A stretch of 64,000 nt of DNA from a bacterium YEK0313 (GCA_000751295.2 CCMO02000001.1:4368615-4432614), one strand, 5' to 3'. Shown: positions 35,746 to 44,947, numbered from the stretch's first letter. The notes: generated by a model from the sequence alone, not told the origin. Numbers and translations are program-made.

Positions 35746-36534
35746 ATGCGCGCCCTGCATACCGCCGCCACCGGCATGATGGCCCAGGAACTCACCGTCC
35801 AGGTCATCTCCAACAACATCGCGAACATGCGCACCACCGGCTTCAAGCGCCAGCGGGCCGAGTTCCAGGACCTGCTCTACGACCATCAGCGCCGCGCCGG
35901 CATGCAGAACTCGCAGCAGGGCAACGTGCTGCCGGTCGGCATTTCCGTCGGCACCGGCGTCAAGCCCGCCGCCACCTCGCGTGTCATGAGCCAGGGCAAC
36001 ATCCTGCCGACCGAAAAGGAATATGACGTCGCCATCCGCGGCGAGGGCTATTTCCGCATCCAGCTCCCGGACGGCCGCACCGCCTATACCCGCGACGGCT
36101 CGTTCGAGCTGAACGACCAGGGCCAGATCGCCACCGTCGACGGCAATCTGCTGGAGCCGTCGATCACCATCCCTCCCGGTGCCCGCGGCGTCACCATCTC
36201 GCCCTCGGGCGTCGTCCAGGTGCAGTTGCAGAACCAGGTGGCGCCGCAGACCGTCGGCACCATCCAGCTCTCGCGCTTCGTCAACAAGGCGGGCCTGGAA
36301 TCGATCGGCGACAACCTGTTCCTGGAGACCGCCGCCTCCGGCCAGCCGACCACCACCGCGCCCAATGTCGACGGCATGGGCTCGCTGCTGCAGAAGAACC
36401 TCGAACAGTCGAACGTGACCGCGGTGTCGGAGATCTCGGATCTGATCGCCGCCCAGCGCGCCTACGAAATGAACGCCCGCATCATCTCGGCCGCCGACCA
36501 GATGCTGCAGTCGACCTCGCAGATCATGCGGTGA
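35746..36534 (+). CDS. flgG: flagellar basal-body rod protein FlgG
   Basis: 262 residues: MRALHTAATGMMAQELTVQVISNNIANMRTTGFKRQ is the standard FlgG opening and LEQSNVTAVSEISDLIAAQRAYEMNARIISAADQM the closing helix. Distal rod. It begins 14 bases after flgF. Confidence 0.97.
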   Translation: MRALHTAATGMMAQELTVQVISNNIANMRTTGFKRQRAEFQDLLYDHQRRAGMQNSQQGNVLPVGISVGTGVKPAATSRVMSQGNILPTEKEYDVAIRGEGYFRIQLPDGRTAYTRDGSFELNDQGQIATVDGNLLEPSITIPPGARGVTISPSGVVQVQLQNQVAPQTVGTIQLSRFVNKAGLESIGDNLFLETAASGQPTTTAPNVDGMGSLLQKNLEQSNVTAVSEISDLIAAQRAYEMNARIISAADQMLQSTSQIMR

Positions 36535-36541
36535 GGCGATC

Positions 36542-37558
36542 ATGATCACCCTCAGGCTGTCCCTGGCACTGCTCCTCGGCTTCGGCGCGGCGCTGCCCGC
36601 CGGTGCCGAGACGCCGCCCACGCTGAAGGCCGGCGTCACGGTTGCGAGCGACATCGTCCGCCTCGGCGACCTCGTCGACAATGCCGGCGAATTCTCCGAC
36701 GTCGCGGTGTTCCGCTCCCCCGACATGGGCCATACCGGCCAGGTGCCGGCCTGGCGCATCGTCGAGGCGGCGCGACGCATGGGCATGGCGCGCATCGAGA
36801 CCGGCGGCCGCACCGACGTCGCGGTCACCCGCGCCGCCCGGGTCATTCCGCTCGCCGACATGGAGGAGCGCATCGCGACGGCGATCGCCGGCAGCCTCGG
36901 CATCGCCGATTCCAGCCGCATCGCCGTCACCTTCGATCGCGGCGTCAGGCCGATCGCGGTGGAGCCGACCGTGCGCAGCACGCTCAGCGTCTCGCGCGTC
37001 GATCATGACCAGCGCAGCGGCCGGTTCGACGCCATGCTCGTGGTGGCCGGCGCCGCGCAGTCCGACCGCGGCGGCTTCCGCGTCACCGGCCAGGCGGCCG
37101 AGCTCGTCGACTATGTCGTGCCCGCCCGCTCGCTCAGCCGGGGCGAGGTGATCAAGGCGAGCGACCTGACCGTCGAGCGCCGGCCGCGCCACGAACTGGC
37201 CGGCGTCCCCGCCGATGCCATTTCCAGCCTCGCGCAGGCCGTCGGCCAGGCCGCGCGGCGGCCGCTGGTCGCCGAACGCGCCTTGCGCATCAGCGATCTC
37301 ATGAAGCCCGAGATCGTCGAGCGCAACGGCAACGTGCTGATCCACTACGAAGGCAACGGCCTGTCGCTCACCGTGCGCGGCAAGGCGCTGGAAGCCGGTG
37401 CCGAAGGCGACACCGTCCAGGTGCAGAACCTGACCTCCCGCAAGACGCTGCAGGCGACCGTCACCGGCCCCGGCCGCGCCACCGTGGTCCAGCGCGCGGC
37501 GGTCACCACGCTCTCGGCCGCCGGCATCGGTTCGCCGGCCTCGACCAACCTGCAATGA
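36542..37558 (+). CDS. flgA: flagella basal body P-ring formation protein FlgA
   Basis: 338 residues with a signal peptide (LALLLGFGAALPAGAE). The SAF domain reads VPARSLSRGEVIKASDLTVERRP and the C-terminal domain LIHYEGNGLSLTVRGKALEAGAEGDTVQVQNLTSRK is typical of FlgA. Periplasmic chaperone for FlgI. It is longer than enterobacterial FlgA (~220), as usual in alphaproteobacteria. Its stop overlaps the flgH start (ATGA). Confidence 0.94.
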   Translation: MITLRLSLALLLGFGAALPAGAETPPTLKAGVTVASDIVRLGDLVDNAGEFSDVAVFRSPDMGHTGQVPAWRIVEAARRMGMARIETGGRTDVAVTRAARVIPLADMEERIATAIAGSLGIADSSRIAVTFDRGVRPIAVEPTVRSTLSVSRVDHDQRSGRFDAMLVVAGAAQSDRGGFRVTGQAAELVDYVVPARSLSRGEVIKASDLTVERRPRHELAGVPADAISSLAQAVGQAARRPLVAERALRISDLMKPEIVERNGNVLIHYEGNGLSLTVRGKALEAGAEGDTVQVQNLTSRKTLQATVTGPGRATVVQRAAVTTLSAAGIGSPASTNLQ

Positions 37559-38316
37559 CCGTGTTCCCGACAGGATCCGCCATGCGTACCGCCCGCCTCT
37601 CCCTCGTCGCCGCCGCCGCCCTCGCCACCGCCGCCTGCGGCGCGCCCGATCGCCTGCGCAATATCGGCCAGCAGCCGGCGCTGTCGGCGATCAACAATCC
37701 ACAGACCCAGCCGGGCTACCGGCCGGTCTCCATGCCCATGCCCGAGCCGGTGCCGGTCTCGCACAATCCCAACTCGCTCTGGCGCAACGGCTCGCGGGCC
37801 TTCTTCCGCGACCAGCGCGCCCAGCGCGTCGGCGACATCATGACCATCAAGGTCAAGATCACCGACCAGGCGACGCTGTCGAACGAGACCAACCGCACCC
37901 GCACCAATACCGAAGGTTTCGGAGCGCCCAACATGTTCGGGCTGGAAAACCCGATCCGCAACGCCGGCGCCAATCCGGCCAACCTCCTGACGCTGAACAG
38001 CCAGTCGGGCAGCGACGGCAAGGGCACCATCAACCGCTCCGAACAGCTCGTCACCAATGTCGCCGCCGTGGTCACCCAGGTGCTGCCGAACGGCAACCTG
38101 GTGCTGGAGGGCCGGCAGGAGATCCGGGTCAATTTCGAGGTGCGTGAGCTGATCGTCGCCGGCATCGTCCGGCCCGAGGACATCGAGAGCGACAACACGA
38201 TCGACTCGGCCAAGATCGCCCATGCCCGCATCGGCTATGGCGGCCGCGGCCAGATCACCGACGTGCAGCAGCCGCGCTACGGCCAGCAGGCGCTGGACGT
38301 CCTGCTGCCCTGGTAA
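37555..38316 (+). CDS. flgH: flagellar L-ring protein FlgH
   Basis: 253 residues from the overlapping ATG; an internal ATG at 37582 gives the cleaner lipoprotein signal (LVAAAALATAAC, lipobox ending in Cys). FlgH core motifs are WRNGSRAFFRDQRAQRVGDIMTIKV and GNLVLEGRQEIRVNFEVRELIVAGIVRPEDI. Outer-membrane L-ring. Last gene of the block; two hairpins follow. Confidence 0.95.
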   Translation: MTVFPTGSAMRTARLSLVAAAALATAACGAPDRLRNIGQQPALSAINNPQTQPGYRPVSMPMPEPVPVSHNPNSLWRNGSRAFFRDQRAQRVGDIMTIKVKITDQATLSNETNRTRTNTEGFGAPNMFGLENPIRNAGANPANLLTLNSQSGSDGKGTINRSEQLVTNVAAVVTQVLPNGNLVLEGRQEIRVNFEVRELIVAGIVRPEDIESDNTIDSAKIAHARIGYGGRGQITDVQQPRYGQQALDVLLPW

Positions 38317-38342
38317 GGCCCTCTTCCCGCTTCCCCTGCCAC

Positions 38343-38436
38343 GGCGCTTGTCCCAGCGCCGCGGCGGACCCTGCGCCGTCCGCGCTCCCCAGGCGCCACG
38401 GCCAACCGCGCCGCCCGTGCTCCCACACGGGCGGCG
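38343..38436 (+). terminator. two strong hairpins after flgH
   Basis: A 6-bp stem at 38343-38360 (GGCGCT/AGCGCC) and an 11-bp perfect stem at 38409-38436 (CGCCGCCCGTG/CACGGGCGGCG, six-base loop). Neither is followed by a T-tract, so they may be weak or factor-assisted terminators for the flgF-flgH transcript. Confidence 0.45.
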
Positions 38437-38529
38437 TGCTCATTGCCGCGTGTCAGATTCCCGTCACCGAGGCTTCGGTAGATCGTGACGACCCGCCCCA
38501 TCCTCCCGCCGCGCGAAGGACATGCCGCC

Positions 38530-39516
38530 ATGACTGCCTGGCTCCCGACCGTTCCCGACCGTCGTGAACTCATCAAGGCCGCCAGCACCGGCCTCGTTCT
38601 GGCCGCGGCGCGCCCCGCCCTCGCCCGAGCGCCGCTCGCCGGCGCGCAGGTGCCCGGCCTCTACCGGATGAAGGTCGGCGCTCTTGAAGTGACCGCCGTG
38701 CTGGACGGCCATCTCGACCTGCCGCAGGCCCTGTTTCCCAAGGCGACCGACGGGGAGGCCGAGGCCCTGCTCGACCGCGCCGCGGTTCCGCGCGCCCGGC
38801 ACGTCAACTGTCCCGTCAACACCTATCTGGTGAACAGCGGCGACCGGCTGGTGCTGGTCGACACCGGCACCGCCGACGCGATGGGGCCGTCGCTCGGCCT
38901 GATGCCGCGCAATCTCGCGGCCGCCGGCGTCACGCCCGAACAGATCGACACCGTGCTGATGACGCATCTTCACCCCGACCATGCCAACGGGCTGATCACG
39001 CCCGATGGCAAGGCCTTCTTCCCCAATGCCGAACTGGTGGTGGCCGGCGTCGAATATGATTTCTGGACCGACCAGGCGCTGATGAACCAGGCCCCGGCCG
39101 ATTCCCAGTCCTTCTTCCGCATGGCCCAGGCGGCCCTGCAGCCCTACAATGACGCCAACCGTCTGCGCCGGCTCGGCCGCGACGCATCGGAGGTGGTGCC
39201 CGGCATCAGCGCGGTGGCCGCGCCCGGCCACACGCCCGGGCACACCGGCTATCGCATCGCCTCGGGCAGCCAGCAGTTGCTCGTCTGGGGCGACATCGTG
39301 CATGTCGCGCCCTTCCAGTTCGCCCGGCCGGACTGGTCGATCGCCTTCGACACCAGCCAGGACACGGCGGCCGCCTCGCGCCGGCGCCTGTTCGACATGA
39401 CCGCCACCGACCGCATCATGGTCGCCGGCATGCACCTGCCCTTCCCCGGCATCGGTCATGTCCTGCGCGAGGGCGAGGCCTATCGTTTCGTGCCGGTGCC
39501 CTGGCAGCCGCTCTAG
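38530..39516 (+). CDS. MBL fold metallo-hydrolase
   Basis: 328 residues from the ATG at 38530, which has AAGGA upstream. A Tat-like N-terminus (PDRRELIKAASTGLVLAAARPALA) suggests export. The metal-binding motif HLHPDH is in VLMTHLHPDHANG, with further ligands in PGHTPGHTGY and the late AGMHLPFPG. Metallo-beta-lactamase superfamily, of the quorum-quenching-lactonase-like or general hydrolase type; substrate unknown. Single gene between flgH and the DHFR-like gene. Confidence 0.87.
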   Translation: MTAWLPTVPDRRELIKAASTGLVLAAARPALARAPLAGAQVPGLYRMKVGALEVTAVLDGHLDLPQALFPKATDGEAEALLDRAAVPRARHVNCPVNTYLVNSGDRLVLVDTGTADAMGPSLGLMPRNLAAAGVTPEQIDTVLMTHLHPDHANGLITPDGKAFFPNAELVVAGVEYDFWTDQALMNQAPADSQSFFRMAQAALQPYNDANRLRRLGRDASEVVPGISAVAAPGHTPGHTGYRIASGSQQLLVWGDIVHVAPFQFARPDWSIAFDTSQDTAAASRRRLFDMTATDRIMVAGMHLPFPGIGHVLREGEAYRFVPVPWQPL

Positions 39517-39609
39517 CCGGGCGCCACGAAAAGAGCCGCACGCCGTGTCGGTACGGCCCGGCGCCGTTCGTCATCCTGTCGAAACGCTCTGCAACCACAG
39601 GAGACGACA

Positions 39610-40287
39610 ATGCGCCGGATCGTGACCTCAGCCTTCATCAGCCTCGACGGCGTCATGCAGGCCCCGGGCGGCCCGCACGAAGACCCGACCGATGGCTTCA
39701 GCCACGGCGGCTGGCTCGTGCCCCACATGGACGAGGCGACCGGCGCAGTGATCGGCGAACTGTTCGACGCGCCGTTCGACCTCATGCTCGGCCGCCGGAC
39801 CTACGACATCTTCGCCGCCTATTGGCCCGATATCGCCAACAAGCCCGAGGCCGATGCCGGCACGCTCGCCATCGGCGCGGCGTTCGACCGCGCCACCAAA
39901 TATGTCGCGACCCACCGGCCCGAGAGCCTCGCCTGGCAGAACAGCCGGCCGCTCGGGCCCGACATCGTCGCCGGCATCCGGGCCCTCAAGGCCGGCGACG
40001 GGCCGACCTTGCTGACCCAGGGCAGCAGCACGCTGGTCCACACCCTGCTGGCCGCCGACCTCCTGGACGAGATCAGGCTCTTCATCTTTCCGGTGGTGCT
40101 CGGCCGGGGCAAGCGCCTGTTCGCCGAGAACGCCTTGCCCGCCGGCTACCGGCTGACGCGGTCGGCGACGAGCGGAAGTGGCGTCGTGATGGCGATCTAT
40201 GAGCGGGCGGGCGCGGTGCCGACAGGCGAGTTCGGCCCGGACCGGCCGACCCCGGCGGAGATCGAACGCCGGCGCACGCTGACCTGA
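39610..40287 (+). CDS. dihydrofolate reductase family protein (RibD C-terminal type)
   Basis: 225 residues. The opening RRIVTSAFISLDGVMQAPGGPHED and the DLMLGRRTYDIFAAYWP and LLTQGSSTLVHTLLAADLLDEIRLFIFPVVLGRGKRLF segments are typical of the RibD-C/YyaP-like reductases. Likely NADPH-dependent; the physiological substrate is unknown. AGGAGA stands before the start. Confidence 0.87.
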   Translation: MRRIVTSAFISLDGVMQAPGGPHEDPTDGFSHGGWLVPHMDEATGAVIGELFDAPFDLMLGRRTYDIFAAYWPDIANKPEADAGTLAIGAAFDRATKYVATHRPESLAWQNSRPLGPDIVAGIRALKAGDGPTLLTQGSSTLVHTLLAADLLDEIRLFIFPVVLGRGKRLFAENALPAGYRLTRSATSGSGVVMAIYERAGAVPTGEFGPDRPTPAEIERRRTLT

Positions 40288-40316
40288 GCGCGCTGATGCG
40301 GCCGCAGGACGCGCGT

Positions 40317-40958
40317 TCAGGTGCGCGACACCAGCAGCTTGAGGCCGGCAAGCCCGAAGAATACGGCGAGCGCGCCCTCCACGGCGCGCCGGACGCGCTG
40401 ATAGAGGCGGACCATCGGCTGGGTCGAGAAGACCAGCGCGTAGCCGCAGAAGACGATGATGCCGAGCAGCGCGCAGCCGGCAATGATCATCGGCAGGACA
40501 ACGGCCGGCATGTCCGGCCGCAGGGCGAGCGACATGATGGCGATCCAGGCGAGGATGGATTTCGGATTGCTCAGGTGCATCAGCAGGCCGCGCCGGTAGA
40601 TCCGGCCGAAATCCGTGCCGCCGCCAGGCGCGGTGACGGCCGGCCGGCTCGGCGCCAGCGCCGCACGCGCCGACTTCCAGGCAAGGTAGAGAAGGTAGAG
40701 CCCGCCGCCGATCCTGATCGCGGTCAGCGCATGGGCATAGGTCGCCAGCACGGCGGAAAGACCGGTGGCCGCCAACATGGCCCAGAAGATCGAGCCGGTG
40801 ATGACGCCGCCCGCCAGGACCAGGGCGGGCAGCCTGCCCCGGCTCATCGCCATGCCCATGATCGCCATGTTGCTCGGCCCCGGGCTCGCCGTCGCCAGCA
40901 CATAGGCTGCATAGACCACCAGGAGGTGCTGGACATGTGCGAAGGCGAGACTCTGCAT
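40317..40958 (-). CDS. LysE family translocator
   Basis: 213 residues with about six membrane helices. The RhtB/LysE signature is LATASPGPSNMAIMGMAMSRGR, and FGRIYRRGLLMHLSNPKSILAWIA follows at mid-protein. Amino-acid or metabolite exporter of the inner membrane. The frame is open to 41117, but MQSLAFAHVQ at 40958 is the natural start. Confidence 0.88.
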   Translation of the reverse strand: MQSLAFAHVQHLLVVYAAYVLATASPGPSNMAIMGMAMSRGRLPALVLAGGVITGSIFWAMLAATGLSAVLATYAHALTAIRIGGGLYLLYLAWKSARAALAPSRPAVTAPGGGTDFGRIYRRGLLMHLSNPKSILAWIAIMSLALRPDMPAVVLPMIIAGCALLGIIVFCGYALVFSTQPMVRLYQRVRRAVEGALAVFFGLAGLKLLVSRT

Positions 40959-41117
40959 GGCAAGGCTCCCTGGCGGCCGCGCGCGGCCATCCTCAATCCG
41001 CCATCGGCTTAGACCGAAGCCGCAGCCTTGGCCATTGGGGCCATCGCGCGCCAGCCATGAGGTCGAGGACCGGTCTGCGAGCGGCGCGCAGACACCGCCC
41101 CGAGGCCCCTCTCCCAC

Positions 41118-41744
41118 TCAGTTCACCGCATCGCCCCCGGCGTCGAAATCGCCATGCGAGGTGATCACCCGGTCGACCAGACCGAAGCTTTTCGCCTCCT
41201 CCGCGGTCATGAAATGATCGCGGTCGAGCGTCCGCTCGACCTCCTCAAAGGGCCGCCCGCAATGGTGGGCATAGAGCCGCGTCACCCGCGCCTTGGTCTG
41301 CCGCATCTCCTCGGCGTGGATCAGGATGTCGGAGGCCTGGCCCTGATAGCCGCCGAGCGGCTGGTGTACGTGGATGCTGGCATTGGGCAGCGCTGCCCGC
41401 TGGCCGGGCTCGCCCGCCATCAAGAGGAACGAGCCCATCGACCGGGCCGTGCCCATGCACAGCGTCGCGACCGGACAGGTGATGAACTGCATCGTGTCGT
41501 AGATGGCGAGCCCGCTGGAAATCACGCCCCCCGGCGAATTGATGTACATGGCGATCGGCTTCTTCGGATTTTCCGATTCCAGGAACAGCAATTGCGCGCA
41601 GATCAGCGCGGCCATGCCGTCCTCCACCTCGCCGTTGAGAAAGACGATCCGCTCGCGCAGCAGGCGCGAATAGATGTCGAAGGACCGCTCGCCGCGGCTC
41701 GACTGTTCGACCACCATCGGGACGAGTTGCATCGTGTCGCGCAT
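41118..41744 (-). CDS. clpP: ATP-dependent Clp protease proteolytic subunit ClpP (orphan copy)
   Basis: 208 residues from MRDTMQLVPMVVEQSSRGERSFDIYSRLL. The catalytic triad is intact: Ser in MGTARSMGSFLL, His in HVHQPLGGYQG, Asp in LDRDHFM. The stretch AALICAQLLFLESENPKKPIAMYINSPGG is typical. The oxyanion-side sequence GTARS replaces the common GQAAS. No tig, clpX or lon lies next to it, so it is probably a second paralogue next to the primary clpP-clpX locus elsewhere. Start at 41744; the frame upstream is non-coding. Confidence 0.92.
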   Translation of the reverse strand: MRDTMQLVPMVVEQSSRGERSFDIYSRLLRERIVFLNGEVEDGMAALICAQLLFLESENPKKPIAMYINSPGGVISSGLAIYDTMQFITCPVATLCMGTARSMGSFLLMAGEPGQRAALPNASIHVHQPLGGYQGQASDILIHAEEMRQTKARVTRLYAHHCGRPFEEVERTLDRDHFMTAEEAKSFGLVDRVITSHGDFDAGGDAVN

Positions 41745-41826
41745 GGGCGAACCACTCCTTTGGATATTGCAAGGGACCAGATGAAACGCCAGGCGGCGCG
41801 TCAGCGTCCGGGCGACGGCCTGGCCG

Positions 41827-42201
41827 TCACGCGGCGCACATGACGGTCCTGGCATTGCCGTTGGCCGCTGCCGGCACGTGGACGGTGCTCGCCGGCGCAT
41901 GGACGATGGCGAGCCGCGTGCCGCCGGCCTCGCCCGGCGCGATGCGGAAGGTCACGACGCTCTCGGCCATGCTGCCGCTGCCTTCGCTCAGCCGATAGCG
42001 GATCCAGCGGTCGGGCTCGCTGTCGATCACGTCGAGCCGGAACGCCCCTTCCGGCACCTCCGCGCCCGGCCGCGCCGGCAGCCAGCGCTCGACCAGTTCG
42101 GGTACGGTCAGCGCGCGCCAGACCTTGGCGAGCGGCGCCTCCAGCTCGAACTCGAAACGGAGCGGCGTCGCCGCGCCCTGCCTTTCGCCGCGATCGATCA
42201 T
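41827..42201 (-). CDS. SRPBCC family protein (AHSA1-like)
   Basis: 124 residues. RFEFELEAPLAKVWRALTVPELVERWLPA is the START/SRPBCC opening with the Trp typical of AHSA1-like proteins. The ATG overlaps the ArsR stop (ATGA), a very common ArsR-SRPBCC pairing. Role unknown, possibly ligand binding related to the regulator's signal. The longer frame to 42567 is spurious. Confidence 0.82.
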   Translation of the reverse strand: MIDRGERQGAATPLRFEFELEAPLAKVWRALTVPELVERWLPARPGAEVPEGAFRLDVIDSEPDRWIRYRLSEGSGSMAESVVTFRIAPGEAGGTRLAIVHAPASTVHVPAAANGNARTVMCAA

Positions 42202-42512
42202 TGGTCCATTTCCTTCAGCACCTGCTTCAGCGCCTCGACCCGGTCGGGCCAGAACGCCCGGTAGCGGGTGAGCCAGCGGAACATGCGGTCGAGCCCTTCC
42301 GGGTCGACGCGGTAAAGCACGTGGCGTCCCTGCCGGCGCTCGGCGACGAGACCAGCCTCGCGCAGCACGGCAAGATGCTGCGACATGGCGGGCTGCGAGA
42401 TGCCCGCGCCGTCGCGCAGTTCGGTCGCGTTGCGCTCGCCATCGGCGAGCCGTTCGAACACGGCGCGGCGGGTGGGATCGGCAAGGGCGCGGAACAGCTC
42501 GGTGTCGGACAT
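42198..42512 (-). CDS. ArsR family HTH transcriptional regulator
   Basis: 104 residues, a winged helix of the ArsR/SmtB type: LFRALADPTRRAVFERLADGERNATELRDGAGISQPAMSQHLAVLREAGLVAERRQGRHVLYRVD. No Cys pair of the arsenic- or metal-sensing kind is present, so it belongs to the non-metal group often paired with SRPBCC proteins. A palindrome lies directly at its start. Confidence 0.9.
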   Translation of the reverse strand: MSDTELFRALADPTRRAVFERLADGERNATELRDGAGISQPAMSQHLAVLREAGLVAERRQGRHVLYRVDPEGLDRMFRWLTRYRAFWPDRVEALKQVLKEMDQ

Positions 42513-42516
42513 GGCG

Positions 42517-42538
42517 ACATATAAGCACGCACTTATGT
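42517..42538. promoter_or_regulatory. palindromic operator at the arsR start
   Basis: ATAAG at 42521-42525 and CTTAT at 42532-42536 around six bases, with outer ACAT/GT partly pairing. It abuts the arsR start codon (42510-42512), where a repressor would block its own promoter. The rest of the 321-base gap to 42833 shows nothing clear beyond the ribosome site of the next gene. Confidence 0.55.
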
Positions 42539-42833
42539 CTATGGCAAGCCGCCCCGGCCAAGATCACGACCTTGCCACGCTGCCGCCCTCGTGCCTCCGC
42601 CAGTTGAAGGTTGACTTTCCCGGTGCGCCGATTTGACCATTGCTCTGCGCGCCATCCTGGCGCCAGATGGAGGGGATAGCCGCCCCGCTCCGTCAGGAAT
42701 GGGTAACGATTGAGGGATGAAGATCGGAGCAGGACTTTTACGTTCGAAGAGATGAGGAGGCGACCGGCAGACAGGCAGATCCACTCGCTTGGAATTTCGA
42801 AACGAACACCGTGTTCGCGCCATGGAGGTCTTG

Positions 42834-43199
42834 ATGAAACGCGACAACCTCGACAGCCTCATTCCGGTCAAGAGCGCCAATGTCGAGCTGGGCGAAGCCC
42901 TGCCGCAGCATGCACGCGACTGCATCCTGCGGGCGACGCGCAAATATTTCGACGAGATGACCGCCGCCTCGGTCTATTTCACGCGCGAAGGCGCGTTCAT
43001 CCGCTCCACGGTCAATATCCAGGTCGGATCGCTCAAGATGATCTCCGCCTCGGCCCATGCGACCGACTGCTACCTGGCCTTCGACCAGGCCTTCGACAAG
43101 GTGGAGAAGCAGCTCCGGCGCAAGAAGCGCGAGCTGCGGGACACCCGCCCGGCCCGCTCGAACAAGCTCGTCACGGCCGCCGAAGCCGCGCGGCCTTGA
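42834..43199 (+). CDS. short ribosome hibernation factor, HPF/RaiA-like
   Basis: 121 residues. VELGEALPQHARDCILRATRKYFDEM, the middle strand pattern, and CYLAFDQAFDKVEKQLRRKKRELRD match the ribosome-binding domain of HPF/YfiA proteins (VDLGEALR.., KYF, D.Y.AFD.A...QLRR.KR). The long-HPF C-terminal dimerisation domain is missing; the protein ends ~25 residues after the core. The ATG at 42834 has a perfect GGAGG five bases before it, so I prefer it to upstream ATGs at 42789 and 42822. It may bind the 30S decoding site and be a second, stress-related paralogue. Confidence 0.72.
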   Translation: MKRDNLDSLIPVKSANVELGEALPQHARDCILRATRKYFDEMTAASVYFTREGAFIRSTVNIQVGSLKMISASAHATDCYLAFDQAFDKVEKQLRRKKRELRDTRPARSNKLVTAAEAARP

Positions 43200-43270
43200 G
43201 CTGAAACCGGTCGCGGACCATAGGCCCCCTCCGCGCCGCGACCTTCCCTCCCCGACCCGTCCGGACCCGA

Positions 43271-43297
43271 GGGCGCCCTTCTTCAGGAGGGGCGCCC
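43271..43297 (+). terminator. possible hairpin terminator after the HPF-like gene
   Basis: GGGCGCCC-type arms at each end form a GC-rich stem-loop between the HPF-like and glutamate-synthase-like genes. There is no clear T-tract. Weak evidence. Confidence 0.3.
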
Positions 43298-43325
43298 TTG
43301 CCTCGCGGCCTGAAGCGGCTCCCCC

Positions 43326-44945
43326 ATGCCTTCCCTGTTCAACCGCTACGCCGTCTTCGGCGCCTGTCTTGCTGTCGCCGCCCTGTCGCTGGCGCTCATG
43401 CCGATCTGGATCTGGCTCTGGCCACTCGCCCTCGTGGCGACCGTGCTGTCTGCGATCGGCATCCACGATCTCTGGCAGAGCGAGCATGCCCTGCTGCGCA
43501 ACTATCCGGTCATTGGCCATGTCCGCTATCTCGTCGAAGGCATCCGTCCGGAGATCCGGCAATATCTGCTCGAAGCCGACGACGACAAGCTGCCCTTCTC
43601 GCGCAGCCAGCGTTCGCTGATCTATGCCCGCGCCAAGAACGAGAGCGGCGAACGCCCCTTCGGCACGCTGCTGGACGTCTATTCCAACGGCTACGAGTTC
43701 ATCAGCCATTCCATGCGGCCGGCGCCGCTGGCCGATCCGGCGAGCTTCCGCATCACCATCGGCGGGCCGCAATGCTCGCAGCCCTATTCGGCCTCGGTGC
43801 TGAACATCTCGGCGATGAGCTTCGGCTCGCTCAGCGCCAACGCGATCCGCGCGCTGAACCAGGGCGCCAGGCGCGGCGGCTTCGCCCATGATACCGGCGA
43901 AGGCTCGATCAGCCCCTATCACCGCGAGAATGGCGGCGATCTGATCTGGGAGCTCGGCAGCGGCTATTTCGGCTGCCGGACCGAAAGCGGCGGCTTCGAC
44001 CCCGAGCGCTTCGCCGCCCAGGCGCGCGACGCGCAGGTCAAGATGATCGAGATCAAGATGAGCCAGGGCGCCAAGCCCGGCCATGGCGGCATCCTGCCGG
44101 CGCACAAGGTCAGCCGCGAGATCGCATTGACGCGCGGCGTGCCGGAGGGCGTGCAATGCGTGTCGCCGTCACGCCACAGCGCCTTTTCGACGCCGGTCGA
44201 GATGATGGCCTTCATCGCCCGCCTGCGCGAATTGTCGGGCGGCAAGCCGGTCGGCTTCAAGCTCTGCCTCGGCCACCCCTGGGAGTTCATGGGCATCGTC
44301 AAGGCCATGCTGGAGACCGGCATCACCCCCGATTTCATCGTCGTCGACGGCTCGGAGGGCGGCACTGGCGCGGCCCCGGTCGAGTTCACCGATCATCTCG
44401 GCGTGCCCCTGCGCGAGGGCCTGCTCTTCGTCCACAACACGCTCGTCGGCGCCGGCCTGCGCCCGCATATCCGGATCGGCGCCAGCGGCAAGGTGGTCAG
44501 CGCCTTCGACATGGCGAGCCTGTTCGCCATCGGCGCCGACTGGGTCAATTCGGCGCGCGGCTTCATGTTCGCCATCGGCTGCATCCAGTCGCAGAGCTGC
44601 CACACCAACCGCTGCCCGACCGGCGTCGCCACCCAGGATGCCGGGCGCCAGCGTGCGCTGGTCGTGCCCGACAAGGCCGAACGCGTGCTGAACTTCCATC
44701 GCAACACGCTGAAGGCGCTCGCCGAGATGATGGCCGCGGCCGGCGTCACCCATCCCCGCGATCTCGGCCCGCACCATCTGGTCCGCCGCATCTCGTCGAC
44801 CGAGATCAAGCTCTATTCGCAGCTGCTGCGCTTCATCGAGCCGGGCAGCCTTCTGACCGGCGGCGTCGACGGCGAGTTCTACGCTTCGGCCTGGAAGCTT
44901 GCGAGCGCGGCGAGCTTCGAGCCGGCCAGCCCGCGGCCGGCGTAG
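43326..44945 (+). CDS. FMN-binding glutamate synthase family protein
   Basis: 539 residues. Two N-terminal membrane helices (about 8-25 and 31-48) precede a glutamate-synthase-type TIM barrel: SVLNISAMSFGSLSANAIRALNQGARRGGFAHDTGEG, MIEIKMSQGAKPGHGG and VVDGSEGGTGAAP (FMN phosphate). The Cys set in CIQSQSCHTNRCPTGVAT fits the 3Fe-4S site of GltB. The amidotransferase domain is absent, so it is the stand-alone FMN-barrel family whose substrate is unknown, not a full GOGAT. It converges on dksA. Confidence 0.88.
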   Translation: MPSLFNRYAVFGACLAVAALSLALMPIWIWLWPLALVATVLSAIGIHDLWQSEHALLRNYPVIGHVRYLVEGIRPEIRQYLLEADDDKLPFSRSQRSLIYARAKNESGERPFGTLLDVYSNGYEFISHSMRPAPLADPASFRITIGGPQCSQPYSASVLNISAMSFGSLSANAIRALNQGARRGGFAHDTGEGSISPYHRENGGDLIWELGSGYFGCRTESGGFDPERFAAQARDAQVKMIEIKMSQGAKPGHGGILPAHKVSREIALTRGVPEGVQCVSPSRHSAFSTPVEMMAFIARLRELSGGKPVGFKLCLGHPWEFMGIVKAMLETGITPDFIVVDGSEGGTGAAPVEFTDHLGVPLREGLLFVHNTLVGAGLRPHIRIGASGKVVSAFDMASLFAIGADWVNSARGFMFAIGCIQSQSCHTNRCPTGVATQDAGRQRALVVPDKAERVLNFHRNTLKALAEMMAAAGVTHPRDLGPHHLVRRISSTEIKLYSQLLRFIEPGSLLTGGVDGEFYASAWKLASAASFEPASPRPA

Positions 44946-44947
44946 GC

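Noticed and set aside
42791..42815. GGAAT-N16-TGTT before the HPF-like gene as an EcfG promoter
   Set aside because: Two mismatches, and the start of transcription would fall almost on the ribosome site.
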